Assembly: GCF_022605165.1 (NCBI RefSeq)
Contig: NC_063069.1
Coordinates: forward strand, 3,100,001 to 3,164,000
Length of the DNA: 64,000 nt
Direction of reading: 5' to 3'
Origin: Purpureocillium takamizusanense
Taxonomy: Eukaryota > Ascomycota > Sordariomycetes > Hypocreales > Ophiocordycipitaceae
Each line of letters starts with the position of its first letter. The stretch's first letter is position 1. Positions 10,549-20,930 of the stretch are shown here, one piece after another. The notes under the pieces are model-generated. The model saw only the letters and a program-made list of their open reading frames with translations, had not been told where the DNA came from and made no database searches. The position numbers were made by a program, and so were the translations under genes.

Positions 10549-12717
10549 ATGGGCTCTCAAAAGAACGACCGCAAGCGACAGCGCTCTGAGGTAGAGGACG
10601 CTGTAGCCGCCGCGATTGAAAGCCAAGAGCCGGGCGCGGCCCCAACGACGAAGCGAGCTCGAGTTGAAGAGCGCCGGTCTCTTTTTGTTCGATCATTACC
10701 GCCTAGCGCCACCAACGAGTCTCTGACTGAGTTCTTCTCACAACACTTTCCTGTCAAGCATGCAGTCGTTGTTCTGGACCAGAACACCAAGCAGTCTCGC
10801 GGCTATGGCTTCGTCACCTTCGCAGACGCTGAGGATGCTTCTGAGGCACAGAAGGCTTTGGACAAGGCCGCATGGGACGGGAGGCGCATCCGAGTCGATC
10901 TAGCAGAGCGCAGGCACAGAAACGCAGCCGATGAAACGGAAAATGTCCCTCATGCCAAGCCTGGGAGGCCTGCACCCCAGCCTACAAAGCTCATCGTGCG
11001 AAATTTGCCGTGGACAATAAAGACTTCCGAACAACTGTCACATCTGTTCAGGAGCTATGGCAAGGTCCGATTCGCCGACCTTCCCAACAACAAGGGCAAG
11101 CTCAAGGGATTCGGGTTCGTCACGCTCCGTGGGCGGAAGAACGCCGAGAAGGCTTTGGAGGGAATCAACGGCAAGGAAATTGACGGCCGAACCCTAGCCG
11201 TCGATTGGGCTGTTGACAAGGCCACATGGGACCAGCAGCAAGAAAAGGAACAGGAGAAAGAGGCTAGTGACGAGTCCGTTGCTCAGGCCGATGCAGACTC
11301 TGATGAAGACAGCGAGACGTCTGCTGCTGACACTCCCGGCAAGAGCGTGGACCACGAATTAAACGCCGACTTGGAGAACTTCATGAAGAACCATCTTCAG
11401 AACCTCGAAGACGAGGACGAAGAGGACGAAGACAAGAACGACAGCGACGACGAGGAGGCTGCCACCAATGAGCCCGAGGAGAAGCCCCAACGAAAGACAA
11501 CCGACAACTCCTCGACGCTCTTCATCCGCAACCTGCCGTTCACCACAACAGACGAACAACTCAAAGATTTCTTCGAGACGTTTGGAAGAGTCCGTTACGC
11601 TCGCGTTGTCTTCGACAAAGTCACTGAAAAGCCCGCTGGAACCGGTTTTGTCTGCTTTGTCAAGGAGCTGGATGCGAAAGAGTGCATCAAGGGAGCTCCC
11701 CGGCCCAAGCCAGCCGCCGCCGGTGCCAAGCAGTCTCTCCTCCTGGACGAGAACGCAGATCCTACTGGAAAATACACGCTCGATGGACGGCTCCTTCAAG
11801 TAGCTCAAGCCGTCAACAAGGAAGAGGCTACCAACTTGGCAGACAGCTCATTGGCCAAACGGCAGGAGAAGGACAAGAGACGACTTTATCTATTGTCTGA
11901 GGGTGCCATAAGTACGAGCTCCCCTTTGTACAACTTACTCTCACCCCCAGAGGTTAGGATGCGGCAGGCAAGTGCCGCACAACGCCGAAAATTGGTTCAG
12001 AGCAACCCAAGTCTGCACGTCAGCCTTACTCGACTAGCGATACGCAACCTTCCACGCAATATTGGGTCAAAGGAGCTCAAGGAGTTGGCGCGGAAAGCTG
12101 TCGTAGGGTTCGCTCAGGAAGTGAAGGAAGGTCGACGCCAGCCACTTTCCAAGGAGGAGAACGCCAGAGACGGCAAGGATGCCAAGGAAAAGGAGCGGCA
12201 ACGAAAGCTCAAAGGCAAGGGTATTGTCCGCCAGGCCAAGATCGTCTTCGAAAGCAACGAGGGATCCAAGGTGACAGAGAAGAGTGGAGCGGGCAAGAGC
12301 CGCGGATACGGGTTCATTGAGTATGTTTCGCACCACTGGGCACTGATGGGCTTGCGGTATTTGAACGGCCATCAGCTTGAGGGATACAATGGGAGGAAGC
12401 AGCGCTTGATTGTTGAGTTCTCCATCGAGAACGCGCAGGTCGTGCAGAGGAGGCGTGTGGCCGAGGAGAAGTCTGCCCAGGGCACCAGGGGAAGGGGGGC
12501 GAAGGCTGCTGAGGCTGCCAAGGACAAGAATGACGAGGCCGAGCAACCTGTCGCGCGCGCGCGTGGAAAGGGCCAGGGAGGCAACAAGGTCAAAGGGCAG
12601 ATGCGAGGCGGTGAAGAACGCAAGGATGTCGAAAAGCACGAGGACATGAAGCAAAGGCTCATCGCTCGGACCAGGCTCGTGCGCAAGAAGAAGGCAAAGG
12701 CACGGGGCAAGAGTTAG
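10549..12717 (+). CDS. nop4: Nucleolar RNA-binding protein Nop4 (RBM28-like)
   Basis: Single-exon gene, 722 aa. Needed in yeast for 27S pre-rRNA processing and 60S subunit assembly; acts in the nucleolus. Four RRMs can be seen: RRM1 (SLFVRSLPPSAT..., residues about 44-120), RRM2 (KLIVRNLPWTI, with LKGFGFVTL, about 155-225), RRM3 (STLFIRNLPFTTT, with GTGFVCFV, about 325-430, carrying an insertion) and a divergent RRM4 (RLAIRNLPRNI, with GYGFIEY, about 505-625). Between RRM2 and RRM3 lies an acidic stretch, and the C-terminus is Lys/Arg-rich (RLVRKKKAKARGKS), as expected of a nucleolar protein. The open frame continues nine codons upstream but the first in-frame ATG is at 10549. Confidence 0.93.
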   Translation: MGSQKNDRKRQRSEVEDAVAAAIESQEPGAAPTTKRARVEERRSLFVRSLPPSATNESLTEFFSQHFPVKHAVVVLDQNTKQSRGYGFVTFADAEDASEAQKALDKAAWDGRRIRVDLAERRHRNAADETENVPHAKPGRPAPQPTKLIVRNLPWTIKTSEQLSHLFRSYGKVRFADLPNNKGKLKGFGFVTLRGRKNAEKALEGINGKEIDGRTLAVDWAVDKATWDQQQEKEQEKEASDESVAQADADSDEDSETSAADTPGKSVDHELNADLENFMKNHLQNLEDEDEEDEDKNDSDDEEAATNEPEEKPQRKTTDNSSTLFIRNLPFTTTDEQLKDFFETFGRVRYARVVFDKVTEKPAGTGFVCFVKELDAKECIKGAPRPKPAAAGAKQSLLLDENADPTGKYTLDGRLLQVAQAVNKEEATNLADSSLAKRQEKDKRRLYLLSEGAISTSSPLYNLLSPPEVRMRQASAAQRRKLVQSNPSLHVSLTRLAIRNLPRNIGSKELKELARKAVVGFAQEVKEGRRQPLSKEENARDGKDAKEKERQRKLKGKGIVRQAKIVFESNEGSKVTEKSGAGKSRGYGFIEYVSHHWALMGLRYLNGHQLEGYNGRKQRLIVEFSIENAQVVQRRRVAEEKSAQGTRGRGAKAAEAAKDKNDEAEQPVARARGKGQGGNKVKGQMRGGEERKDVEKHEDMKQRLIARTRLVRKKKAKARGKS

Positions 12718-13640
12718 ACATGATGCTTCACTCTCACAACGCTAGCGTCGGACTCGTCGGACCGAAATATCCTGAACATATACTCGTACACTCAAATACT
12801 CGCTTGAAGACTCCACGCCCTGATGGGCTGTGTAATATCAATACGTCTTTAAGCTCCCCTATTGCAAAGTGGCGTGAGATATAGTGCCCATATAGGTATG
12901 AATCCCCGACTTCAGCTCATAGCACAAACCCAGATCGAGGAAAATATGTTGACAACTTTGATCACAGCACGAATACCTCTCCATCACAGACTGAATAGGC
13001 CAAGTGCGTAGCATCGACATGGTACAACCCTCCTTACAAGCGCATCCTAGCCACTGCCGACGAGGTATGGCGCTGCCACGCACCGCATAGACAAGCTCGG
13101 ATTTAGACACGCTTTGAAATGGCCAAATACGGACACGCCGACGAGTGGTAATTAGGCCGGGGAGAAGACCTCCCGTGAGCAAGAGATGGTTGGAGTTAGT
13201 GTATCCTAGCACATGCAATGTTGCAGGCCATGTGCAAGTGCGTAGTGTGCTGTGGTGGGCAATACCTGGCATCCTGGCGTCCCAAAGGTGCTGCAAGGAA
13301 GGAGGGCGCACTCCATGAGGCGCCGGTCCGTCGCGTCGTGGGGAAAAAAAGGGATATGGTGAGCCTTGAGACTCGTGTATCACGGGTGCCTGTGATGGAC
13401 ATGTAGGAGCAGAGACAGCTCATAGCATCCCTAGAAACACACGCCCGGTGTGATTCGTGGGCGAGTCGCTTCAACATTCCTCTCGTTACGTTCATATACT
13501 ACCGATATTCCACGGTAAGTGCACAGCTCAGCATATATTGAAATACAGTAGACTTCAGGAGCTAATACAAAGTACGAAACGGCTATTGATGTCGATGAAA
13601 GTCAACGGAGTGGGGATGAAGTACTCGAGGTCAGGCTTGT
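12718..13640. other. Convergent intergenic region nop4 / 429-aa gene
   Basis: 923 bp between two stop codons. No coding region is supported: open frames are short and have no recognisable domain. Presumably 3' UTRs and terminators of both genes. Confidence 0.6.
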
Positions 13641-14930
13641 TCACTTCCAGAACCAGCCGGATTTTGGCTTCCCACCTTCACCCGTGGCATTCTCAGCATG
13701 ATCCAACTCGTTCCTGGGTTGGTTATCCAGCTGCTGCTGTTCGGGCGCGTTCCGTTTAGGAGGTTCCCTGGTGACATATGACACGCTCCCAATCTTGTTG
13801 CCGTCCTTGTCGAGGGTCTTGCGGGTGACGGTGGTGTGGGTGTAGCCAAATCTGTCTACGTGTGCTTCCCGTGTCGTGACCTGCTTCGCGTTACCGGCGA
13901 GGGTCGCTTCCTTGGACTTCTCGAGGGAGGCAACCTGATCCCTGATGGCCTTAGATAACGTCTCCCACGAATTTTGGCCCTGGGCAGACGAGTGCGGTAT
14001 CGTCAAAAAGATCTCGTCAAAATGGTCGGGATGTCGTTGCTCCCGCCGCTGAGACCCATCATCTTCCTCAAACGCGTCCTGAGACGCTTCCGACGGTGCG
14101 CGGCCCTCGTCGATAGCCTGCTGTATCTGCTTGAAGGCGCGCCCTGTCTGTTCGAAGAAGTCCTCGTTGCCGTCATCGCCGCCCGCAGCGCCGCGCCGCC
14201 GAGACAGGCCATCTGCCTCATGCGCGTCCTGAGACGCTTGGGACGGTGCGTGGCCCTCGTCGACAGCCTGTTTTAGCTGCTGGAAGGCGCGTCCTATCAT
14301 TTTTAAGATGTCCCCCGTGCTCTCATTGCCGTCGCCGTCACCCGTGGCGCCTCGCCACGCCGTGGCCGCGCGCAGGTCGATCTCGCGGTGAAAGCAATCC
14401 CAGTCTGGGGTGCGGGCTTTAGTGAAATGGTTGTGGATCGGATGCTCGATCAGACCCTGGTCATGCAGGCGGGCCGTGAAGAACCACGTAGGCTCGAAGG
14501 CCGGTAAAAGGCGGCGGATTCGCTGCCTCTGCACATATTTGAAAGTGATGTCAGGCAGAGGCAGACCCAGCGAGACGGCCAGGAGGTCCTCAAAGGCGTC
14601 TTCGAAAGTGAAGATGGAGGAGTCGAGGCTCGGCGGCAGGTCGTTGGGGATGGGTCGTGGAAGATGGCGCAGAGCTCCGGGAGAGTAGGATGGCGAGGAC
14701 GTGAGGGCCAAGACGTCCCAGGTTGAGAGCCATCGGCCGGCATCTTGGCTCTCCATGGCGCTCGGAGATGTCAAGGGACGCTCGCCAGTGGCAGCGGAGG
14801 TGGCGGTGGCGTGACGCAGAGCAGCCGAATGTGCGCCGAGCAAGGTGTTGATGCCGGAGGCGATGTTGGCGTCGACGTGTTGCTTGAAGCGGACAAAGAC
14901 GTTGGAGTTGTTGTCGCCGTCGCGGCTCAT
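13641..14930 (-). CDS. Unrecognised 429-aa protein with a duplicated unit
   Basis: Single-exon open frame with GC-rich codon use; I do not recognise the family. The N-terminus (VFVRFKQHVDANIASGINTLLG) could form an amphipathic helix. The middle has W/F-rich segments (WLSTWDVLALTSSPSYSPG, FEPTWFFTARLHDQG, TPDWDCFHREIDLRA). Residues about 207-246 and 257-297 are two copies of one unit (GRAFQQLKQAVDEG..APSQASQDA versus GRAFKQIQQAIDEG..APSEASQDA), 50 residues apart. A C-terminal segment (HVDRFGYTHTTVTRKTLDKDG, SVSYVTR) looks like a short beta-rich conserved element, followed by a polar tail ending GWFWK. No signal peptide or membrane span. Start taken at the only nearby in-frame ATG. Probably a fungus-specific protein; the gene call is fairly safe, the role unknown. 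Confidence 0.75.
   Translation of the reverse strand: MSRDGDNNSNVFVRFKQHVDANIASGINTLLGAHSAALRHATATSAATGERPLTSPSAMESQDAGRWLSTWDVLALTSSPSYSPGALRHLPRPIPNDLPPSLDSSIFTFEDAFEDLLAVSLGLPLPDITFKYVQRQRIRRLLPAFEPTWFFTARLHDQGLIEHPIHNHFTKARTPDWDCFHREIDLRAATAWRGATGDGDGNESTGDILKMIGRAFQQLKQAVDEGHAPSQASQDAHEADGLSRRRGAAGGDDGNEDFFEQTGRAFKQIQQAIDEGRAPSEASQDAFEEDDGSQRREQRHPDHFDEIFLTIPHSSAQGQNSWETLSKAIRDQVASLEKSKEATLAGNAKQVTTREAHVDRFGYTHTTVTRKTLDKDGNKIGSVSYVTREPPKRNAPEQQQLDNQPRNELDHAENATGEGGKPKSGWFWK
14040..14312 (-). repeat. Internal 150-bp duplication in the 429-aa gene
   Basis: Two diverged direct copies, period 150 bp (50 codons), each encoding GRAF(Q/K)Q(L/I)..A(V/I)DEG followed by APS.ASQDA. The reading frame is kept in both, so the duplication sits within a maintained coding sequence. 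Confidence 0.8.
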
Positions 14931-16103
14931 CACGGAGTCACGGTGAAGTTGCCGCCGCGAGGCCGAAAGAGACGAAGTCTCCCAAGCAGCTCACGAAGTG
15001 TGTTAGTTAACCTACGTACTGGACGTACATATGTACGCACGCAGTACGTATCTGCATCTGCGACCGGTTGAGCTTTGAAGAACAATGCAGGTGAAAGTGA
15101 AAGGACGTGCGTTGCGGTGATGTCGACAGTTGGCAGCGGCTCGGGGTCCCGTGACCCGCTTATGTGACATCGATGGAGCCTGACGCCCCCGCCAAGCGAG
15201 GACCTCTACGGGCGGGAACTTGATCCAACCTGAATTCTGAGCTTGGGGCTCCCCTTTTCAGCGCGGTGCAGTGGCGCGAGCTCTCTTGACGCCTCAGTCA
15301 ACGGGCGTCCGGTGCCTCCAAAAGACTGCCCGGTGCACAGTTGCAGGTACTACAAGTACCTACGTACATAGGTAGGTACCTTATGTTAGCTGCCTTATTA
15401 ACTTGGCATGTACAGTATACGCGTCTGTGGCTCTTGCCTCTGCTACCAGCTGCCAACTTGAAGTGGTCCGGTCTTGCAGTACGTACCCCTCCTTGTACTC
15501 CGCGTTCTGCGCGCCACACAGGCTCCGTCCTGCGCCACCTCCGCTCTAGCGGTGCGGAAGGAACCTACTAAAGCTACGAGGTACTTCGGCTACGTACCTT
15601 CGCCTTCGTACCTGCCTTGCCTGGGAGACGACAAGAAAGGGAAGGCGGCAACCCGGGCGAGCGACTCCACTCCGCCTTCCGACGCTGCGGGCGAACTACT
15701 TCGTACCAGGTGCGAAATGAAGCGCGCCAACCTCGCCGGCCATCCGAAATCCTTCTACTCCGTGCATCTTTGAAGCCGTCCATCATCTGTAGCGCCAGGT
15801 CGCAACGCACGCATCGCGTCGCTTCGCACCGCATTGCACCGCATCATATTTCTCACTCTTTAAGCGCCTCCGTCCTGTCCAGCGCCGCGCGGCTGCTGCG
15901 CACTGTCATGGTCGGCTCCTGTCCTCCGACTTGCGACTCGCCCACGCCGTCACCAGCATCGCCACCAGCCCAATGATATCACCATCCGCACACCACAACC
16001 ATCACTCAAGGCGCGCGGCATTCGCCTCCCCAGTCGAGCCTATCGCAAGCCGCTCCCGTCCGAGTTCGCATCGTCCACGCTGGCAGCCTCGCCGTCGCTC
16101 GCG
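14931..16103. other. Divergent intergenic region, 429-aa gene / NIPA gene
   Basis: 1.17 kb with no supported gene. Contains TACGTA-type palindromes at about 15012-15056 and a TACCTA/GGTACC cluster at about 15341-15385. The stretch before the NIPA start is pyrimidine-rich with C-rich trinucleotide composition, consistent with a leader. Confidence 0.55.
15341..15385. repeat. TACCTA/GGTACC motif cluster
   Basis: Overlapping TACCTA, TACGTA, AGGTAGGT and GGTACC elements; one of several such clusters in the gene-poor DNA of this window. Confidence 0.6.
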
Positions 16104-18349
16104 ATGATGGTGACGTTGGCGACTGCGACGACGACTCCCGCCATCACAGGCGCCCCGACGGTGACCACGCCCACCCCCTCGGCGAGCCCGACCTCGTCCG
16201 GAACTCCCGGCGACCCCGGAGAGGTGCTCAAGAACTGGTCTTCCCTCATCGGCATCGTTACCGCCATTGTCGGCAACGTCCTCATCGCGCTGGCCCTCAA
16301 CGTTCAGCGCTATGCACACACGAGACTGCACAAGGAGCGTGTTCGCGTCCGCCAACGAGCGCGAGCTGCTCTGAAGCGGGCGCAAAGTGGCAGTAACACC
16401 ACCAGCGAAAACGCGGGAGCATACGGCGCCATTGGAGCTGACGTTGCTGGGCGGGGCAATGGCCGTGCCTCTGGAGTTGCCGCATATCGATCCAACGGCG
16501 GCGACGGTCCCGATGATAACCACGGCGACCACGAGACGGACCCTCTTGCTGCCTCGTTCCAGTCTTCCTCTACTACAGATGTCGAGAGCGGCCCTGATCC
16601 CACCGTAAAGGCCGCGTCGACGTACCTCAAGTCGCCGTACTGGTGGCTGGGCCAGATCCTCATCACCCTCGGCGAGACGGGCAACTTTCTCGCCTATGGC
16701 TTTGCCCCAGCTTCCATTGTGTCGCCTCTGGGCGTTGTCGCCCTCGTTTCCAACTGCATCATTGCTCCAGCCATGTTTCATGAGAGGTTCCGCGCCCGAG
16801 ACTTTTGGGGCGTCGTCATCGCCGTGGCCGGTGTCGTGACAGTCGTCCTAAGCGCGAACCAGGAGGAGACCAAGCTCGAGCCGCACGACGTGTGGGACGC
16901 AATCACCACCATGGAATTCGAGATTTACATGGCCGTGACGGTTCTCCTCATCATGGTCCTCATGTGGGCCAGCCCAAGATACGGGAGACGCACAATATTG
17001 ATAGATCTGGGGCTCGTAGGCCTCTTCGGTACGCGGCATCCCGCTCAAGCGTGTGGTCACATGATTGATGGACTAATTTGCGAACAGGAGGCTATACTGC
17101 CCTGGCGACAAAGGGCGTCTCGTCCATGCTGTCCTCCACCCTCTGGAGGGCCTTTGCCACTCCCGTCACCTACGTCCTTGTTCTCATTCTGCTCGTCACC
17201 GCTGTGATGCAGATTCGCTACGTCAACAAAGCGCTGCAGCGTTTCGATTCGACCCAAGTCATTCCCATACAGTTCGTGCTTTTCACTCTCTGCGTCATCT
17301 TGGGAAGCGCCATCCTGTACCGCGATTTTGAAAAGACCACGGTCGAGCAGGCGGCCAAGTTTGTTGGTGGCTGCCTGCTCACCTTTTTTGGCGTCTTTCT
17401 CATCACCAGCGGGAGGAAGCCGCAGGATGATGAAGACGAAGATGTGCTTTCTGAGGCGGAGGGCATCGAGGAGACTATCGGCTTGAGGCCACACGAGGTC
17501 AATGGAGGTGGCCTGGCACACGAAGCTCCCTCTCCAAAGTCGCAATCGCGCAGGTCCAGCAAGCTTTCGCGGGTCAGCTTCGCTGCAACCATCAAGCACA
17601 AGTCCCCTCCCCCTGCTAGCGAACCCGACATCGTAAGGGTCACCAGCTCAGCCGCTGCAAGCGTCCCGGATCTGCTTGGCGACCTGTCCTCACCACTGGT
17701 TGAGAACCCGTGGCAATCATCCTGGGACTCTTCTGCTTCGTCCCCGGGCGGCAACAGGGCGTTCCCCGCGGAATCCGCGGCCACGCCCTCCGTCATTGCC
17801 TCCACGCCGACGCAATCATCCCCAAGCACGCCGCAGAAGGAGCCCGCCGCGCCCCCTGGCTACCCTACAGATCGACCAGTCACTCCACGGCCCAGCTCTG
17901 CACTCGCGCGGGCCGCCAGCCATCACCGCTCCAAAACGTTCATATCACCGTCCCCGCTCTCGTCGACGGTTACGACCGTGGTCAAGGACGGCTTCCTGCG
18001 GGAGAACGACAACCCGCTGGCGCAGCGGTCATCGATGCGCCGCATCCGCTCCAGCATCCGCGCCAGTCTGTTCTTCAACGAAGATGATGAAGATAACAGT
18101 GAGGGCAACAGGCCGGGTCAGTCGGCCATTCCCGCTCTGGACGACCAGGCCCATGCCGCGCTGCACAGGCAGGAGAGCGCCGGGTCCCACGGCGAGGCTG
18201 AAGACACCGGAAGAAGAAGATCACGGAGCGTCAGCGACGCTCTCGGCGATTTCTTCCGCACCAGGAAGAAGAACAAGAAAGAGTCGCATGAGGCTCTTGC
18301 GACGGGAGGTGCTGCCGATGCCGACACAAGCCACAGCGGGCCATCATGA
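16104..18349 (+). CDS. NIPA-type (DUF803) membrane transporter
   Basis: Two exons, 16104-17028 and 17088-18349, give 728 aa. Family members (human NIPA1-4) are Mg2+ transporters of the DMT-like fold; substrate here is inferred only. Membrane segments visible: LIGIVTAIVGNVLIALAL (about 47-64), a pair around ILITLGETGNFLAYGFAPASIVSPLGVVALVSN (written here as one hydrophobic run), FWGVVIAVAGVVTVVLSA, IYMAVTVLLIMVLMW, then after the intron LFGGYTALATKGVSS, PVTYVLVLILLVTAVMQI, VLFTLCVILGSAILY and FVGGCLLTFFGVFLI. About 110 polar residues are inserted between the first and second helices, and about 300 Ser/Pro-rich residues follow the last helix; both would be cytosolic if the N-terminal topology is standard. 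The second ATG, three bases later, is an alternative start. Confidence 0.85.
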
Positions 18350-19979
18350 CGACGGCTACTACCACCATCACACGCTTTGCCACCAACACCCCCCTCATTT
18401 CTTTGCCTATATTCGTCACCGACGCGGGCCGACCATGATGAAAGGAAAGTAGCGGTCAACAGTGCATGTCACGAATTGGATCGCCCCAGGATGCGCGCGC
18501 GCAATCCAATAATTATTGATAACATGTCAATGGGCGCATGTTGTCGTGCGCCTGGGCCTCAAGGGCTAAGTGCTTCAGCCAGTTCACATTGGGAGTGAGA
18601 AGCGGAACGCCAGCGGAAGCCGCCACGAGCAGAGTTGGTGTTTTGAGCACGAATTGCAAGGCGTTGTTGGACGGGTTTGATTTTCTGCTTTTTCGCATTC
18701 CTTTCTGTTCTTGTTCTTTCCATATCAACGATGCCGGTAGACTTGTTGTCCAGGGCTGGCTATTTTGGCAAGAGCATCTCACGTTGGATCTGTCGTTGAG
18801 CGCCACATGTTTGCACTCATGTACATACGTAGAGACCTAGGCAGCGCCTGCATCTGGTGTGGGTGCTCGTACATACGTATGTACTACGTTCCTAATCGAG
18901 AAGACGGGCTTCTACAGTTTGGTCCTTCGCCCCCCGTTTCCGGGAAGTCTGCGTCAGCATCCGAGACGTAGCCCGGCTGCATCTGGGACATACATGTCTG
19001 GGACGACGCTGGTGCCTGCCTACCTCCTGGGCACCTGGTGGCACGTCCTTACCCGGGAGCATCCCTGCGGCGGCGAGCGACAGTAGCGGCGAGGTTTGCG
19101 ACGAGTTCATGATGATGATGAGAAGAGCGCCCCCCCCCCCTCCTCGGCCTTCCCCGACCGCTTGTGCCAGGCACTTGCCGGGATGCATGTGCGATTCACA
19201 TTGAAGCAAGCAAGCACCGGCAGGCAAGCTTCCCTCCCGAGTGGGCTCGCATCGCGACAGGCCCAGCGACTGGACGCGTCTCTGATGCGGGGTGACGACG
19301 CATGCGCAGCCCGCCCCCCCGCCATGACGCCCATGTTGTTTCCTTTCGTACTTCTCGAACGAGAGCTCTCGTCGCGATGGCGTGCAATGCATGTCAGGAA
19401 GGGGGGGGGCGCGGATGACGGCAAGGACGAAGCCGAGACGGACCAAAGCAGTGCCGTTCTCGCCAGCAACCCAAGCAAGCAACTGGGCAGGTAGCCGCAG
19501 ACGAGCAGACGTCTCTCGCGGGCCCCAGCACAAACGCCGCCGACGTTGCTAGTAATTCTAACTAATAGGAACAACGAATCTGCCCGCACCGACCCTGCGG
19601 CAGAGCGCGATTCTGCGCCGGATCTACCGAGTGCTAAGTAGGTAGTAAACTTACCACTACCTGTACTAAGAGGCACGTAAGCACGCAGCAGCGGGCCCAT
19701 GCCCATGCCCATGACATGCCCTGCCACGCCATAACAAAACAAAACAAGCCCCCCCCCAGGGCGGAAGGAATCACCGACCGACCAAGCGAGCTACTCGGAA
19801 AATAAAAGACTGCCTGCTGGCGAGTCGCGTATAGGAGAGAAGAGCAGAGCAGAGGAGGGGAGGAAAGGGGGCAGTTGGAGTCGCGTTCGCAGGCCCTCCG
19901 GGTGCCAGGCAAGATGAAAAAAGCGTGGAGAAGGAAAATTGCGTGATGCGAGCAACAAACAACAAGTGCAACCCCGTTG
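18350..19979. other. Gene-poor block, part 1
   Basis: Start of a 10.6-kb stretch without a supported gene. Contains TACGTA palindromes (about 18825-18890) and several poly-C/poly-G tracts (about 19132, 19314, 19403 and 19749). Open frames on both strands are short, overlap each other and have no domain. Confidence 0.55.
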
Positions 19980-20019
19980 GACGCCCGCTTCTAGGAAGCT
20001 CCCGGTTTCGGCGGGCGTC
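19980..20019. repeat. Inverted repeat / potential hairpin
   Basis: Nine-base perfect arms GACGCCCGC (19980-19988) and GCGGGCGTC (20011-20019) separated by 22 bases. Lies directly beside a second inverted repeat. Confidence 0.7.
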
Positions 20020-20037
20020 TAGTTACAGTTTGGGAGT

Positions 20038-20100
20038 ACGCAGTAACTACGTACGTAGCAACTTGGGCAGTTAGTTTAACTTGGTAACTAGTTACTGCGT
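20038..20100. repeat. Inverted repeat with 12-bp perfect arms
   Basis: ACGCAGTAACTA (20038-20049) and TAGTTACTGCGT (20089-20100) flank a 39-base interior that contains the palindrome TACGTACGTA. Could be the remnant of a small inverted-repeat element or simply a cruciform; no target-site duplication was identified. Confidence 0.65.
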
Positions 20101-20148
20101 CGTTCCCCCTTTGGCCGTGAGTCGGTCGGGCGTACAGAAAGAAAGAGC

Positions 20149-20211
20149 CGGTCGGTCGGTCGGTCCCCCCGCATCGCATGGCATAGCATCGCATGGCATC
20201 GCATCACATGG
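20149..20211. repeat. Simple repeats (GGTC)n and GCATCGCATG-like
   Basis: Four GGTC units (about 20149-20165), then imperfect GCATCGCATG/GCATAGCATC repeats to about 20211. Confidence 0.75.
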
Positions 20212-20783
20212 CGTTTGTTGGCGCAGCGCACCCCACTCAGGACGAGATGGATGCCGGTAGTTGTCATTTCTCCCAACAACGATATACATTATTTGTTTTG
20301 AAACCTGGGCATCGTGGGCATGCGTTTCCCGGACGTAGTGCCACGCAACTTATTCGTCATCAAGCTCGGGGCAGAACGTTGTCGTGGTCCCAGGGGGCAC
20401 GCACGGCACGGTGATGTGAGGGGCAAGGCAAACGGGCGATGCAAACTTTAAACGACTACGTACTAGTTAACTACAACCACCAAAGCAATGAATGGGTGAG
20501 GCTGAATCAACACAGACAACGGGTCCCCCGGCAAAAGGCGTCGGTACCAGATTTTTCTCCATCAACATGTAAGGGATGCCAAGACGAGGGGAGCCTTAGA
20601 CTAGGGATAGGTATTGGAGACCTGGGGCCGTGGTGGCAAGTGATAGTAATAGCAGTAACTTAAGTAGCATATTGCTCACAGGGATGTCCCTGGCTGGCTC
20701 TTCCACCTCTTTTCCTCATACTACGTACCACTACAAGGTGTGAAGATGCATGATGGGATCATTGTCAAGCCTCAATGGTGCCC

Positions 20784-20930
20784 GGCTCTCGCGTCGGCAG
20801 CATGCGTGAAGAATCGTTCGCTCAGGCATCATTTTGCTTGGGTGTCGAGCCGGCATCGTGCGTGGTGGATCGTTCGTTCGTCCAGGCTTCGTCATGCTCG
20901 GCTGCCGCGTCGGCATCACGAAACGATCAC
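20784..20930. repeat. Degenerate tandem repeat, about 58-bp unit, 2.5 copies
   Basis: Successive copies share GTCGGCA(G/T)CATGCGTG..., (G/A)GATCGTTCG, then CAGGC(A/T)TC.T..TGCT. Copies start near 20784, 20842 and 20901, the last truncated. No coding value is apparent. Confidence 0.6.
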
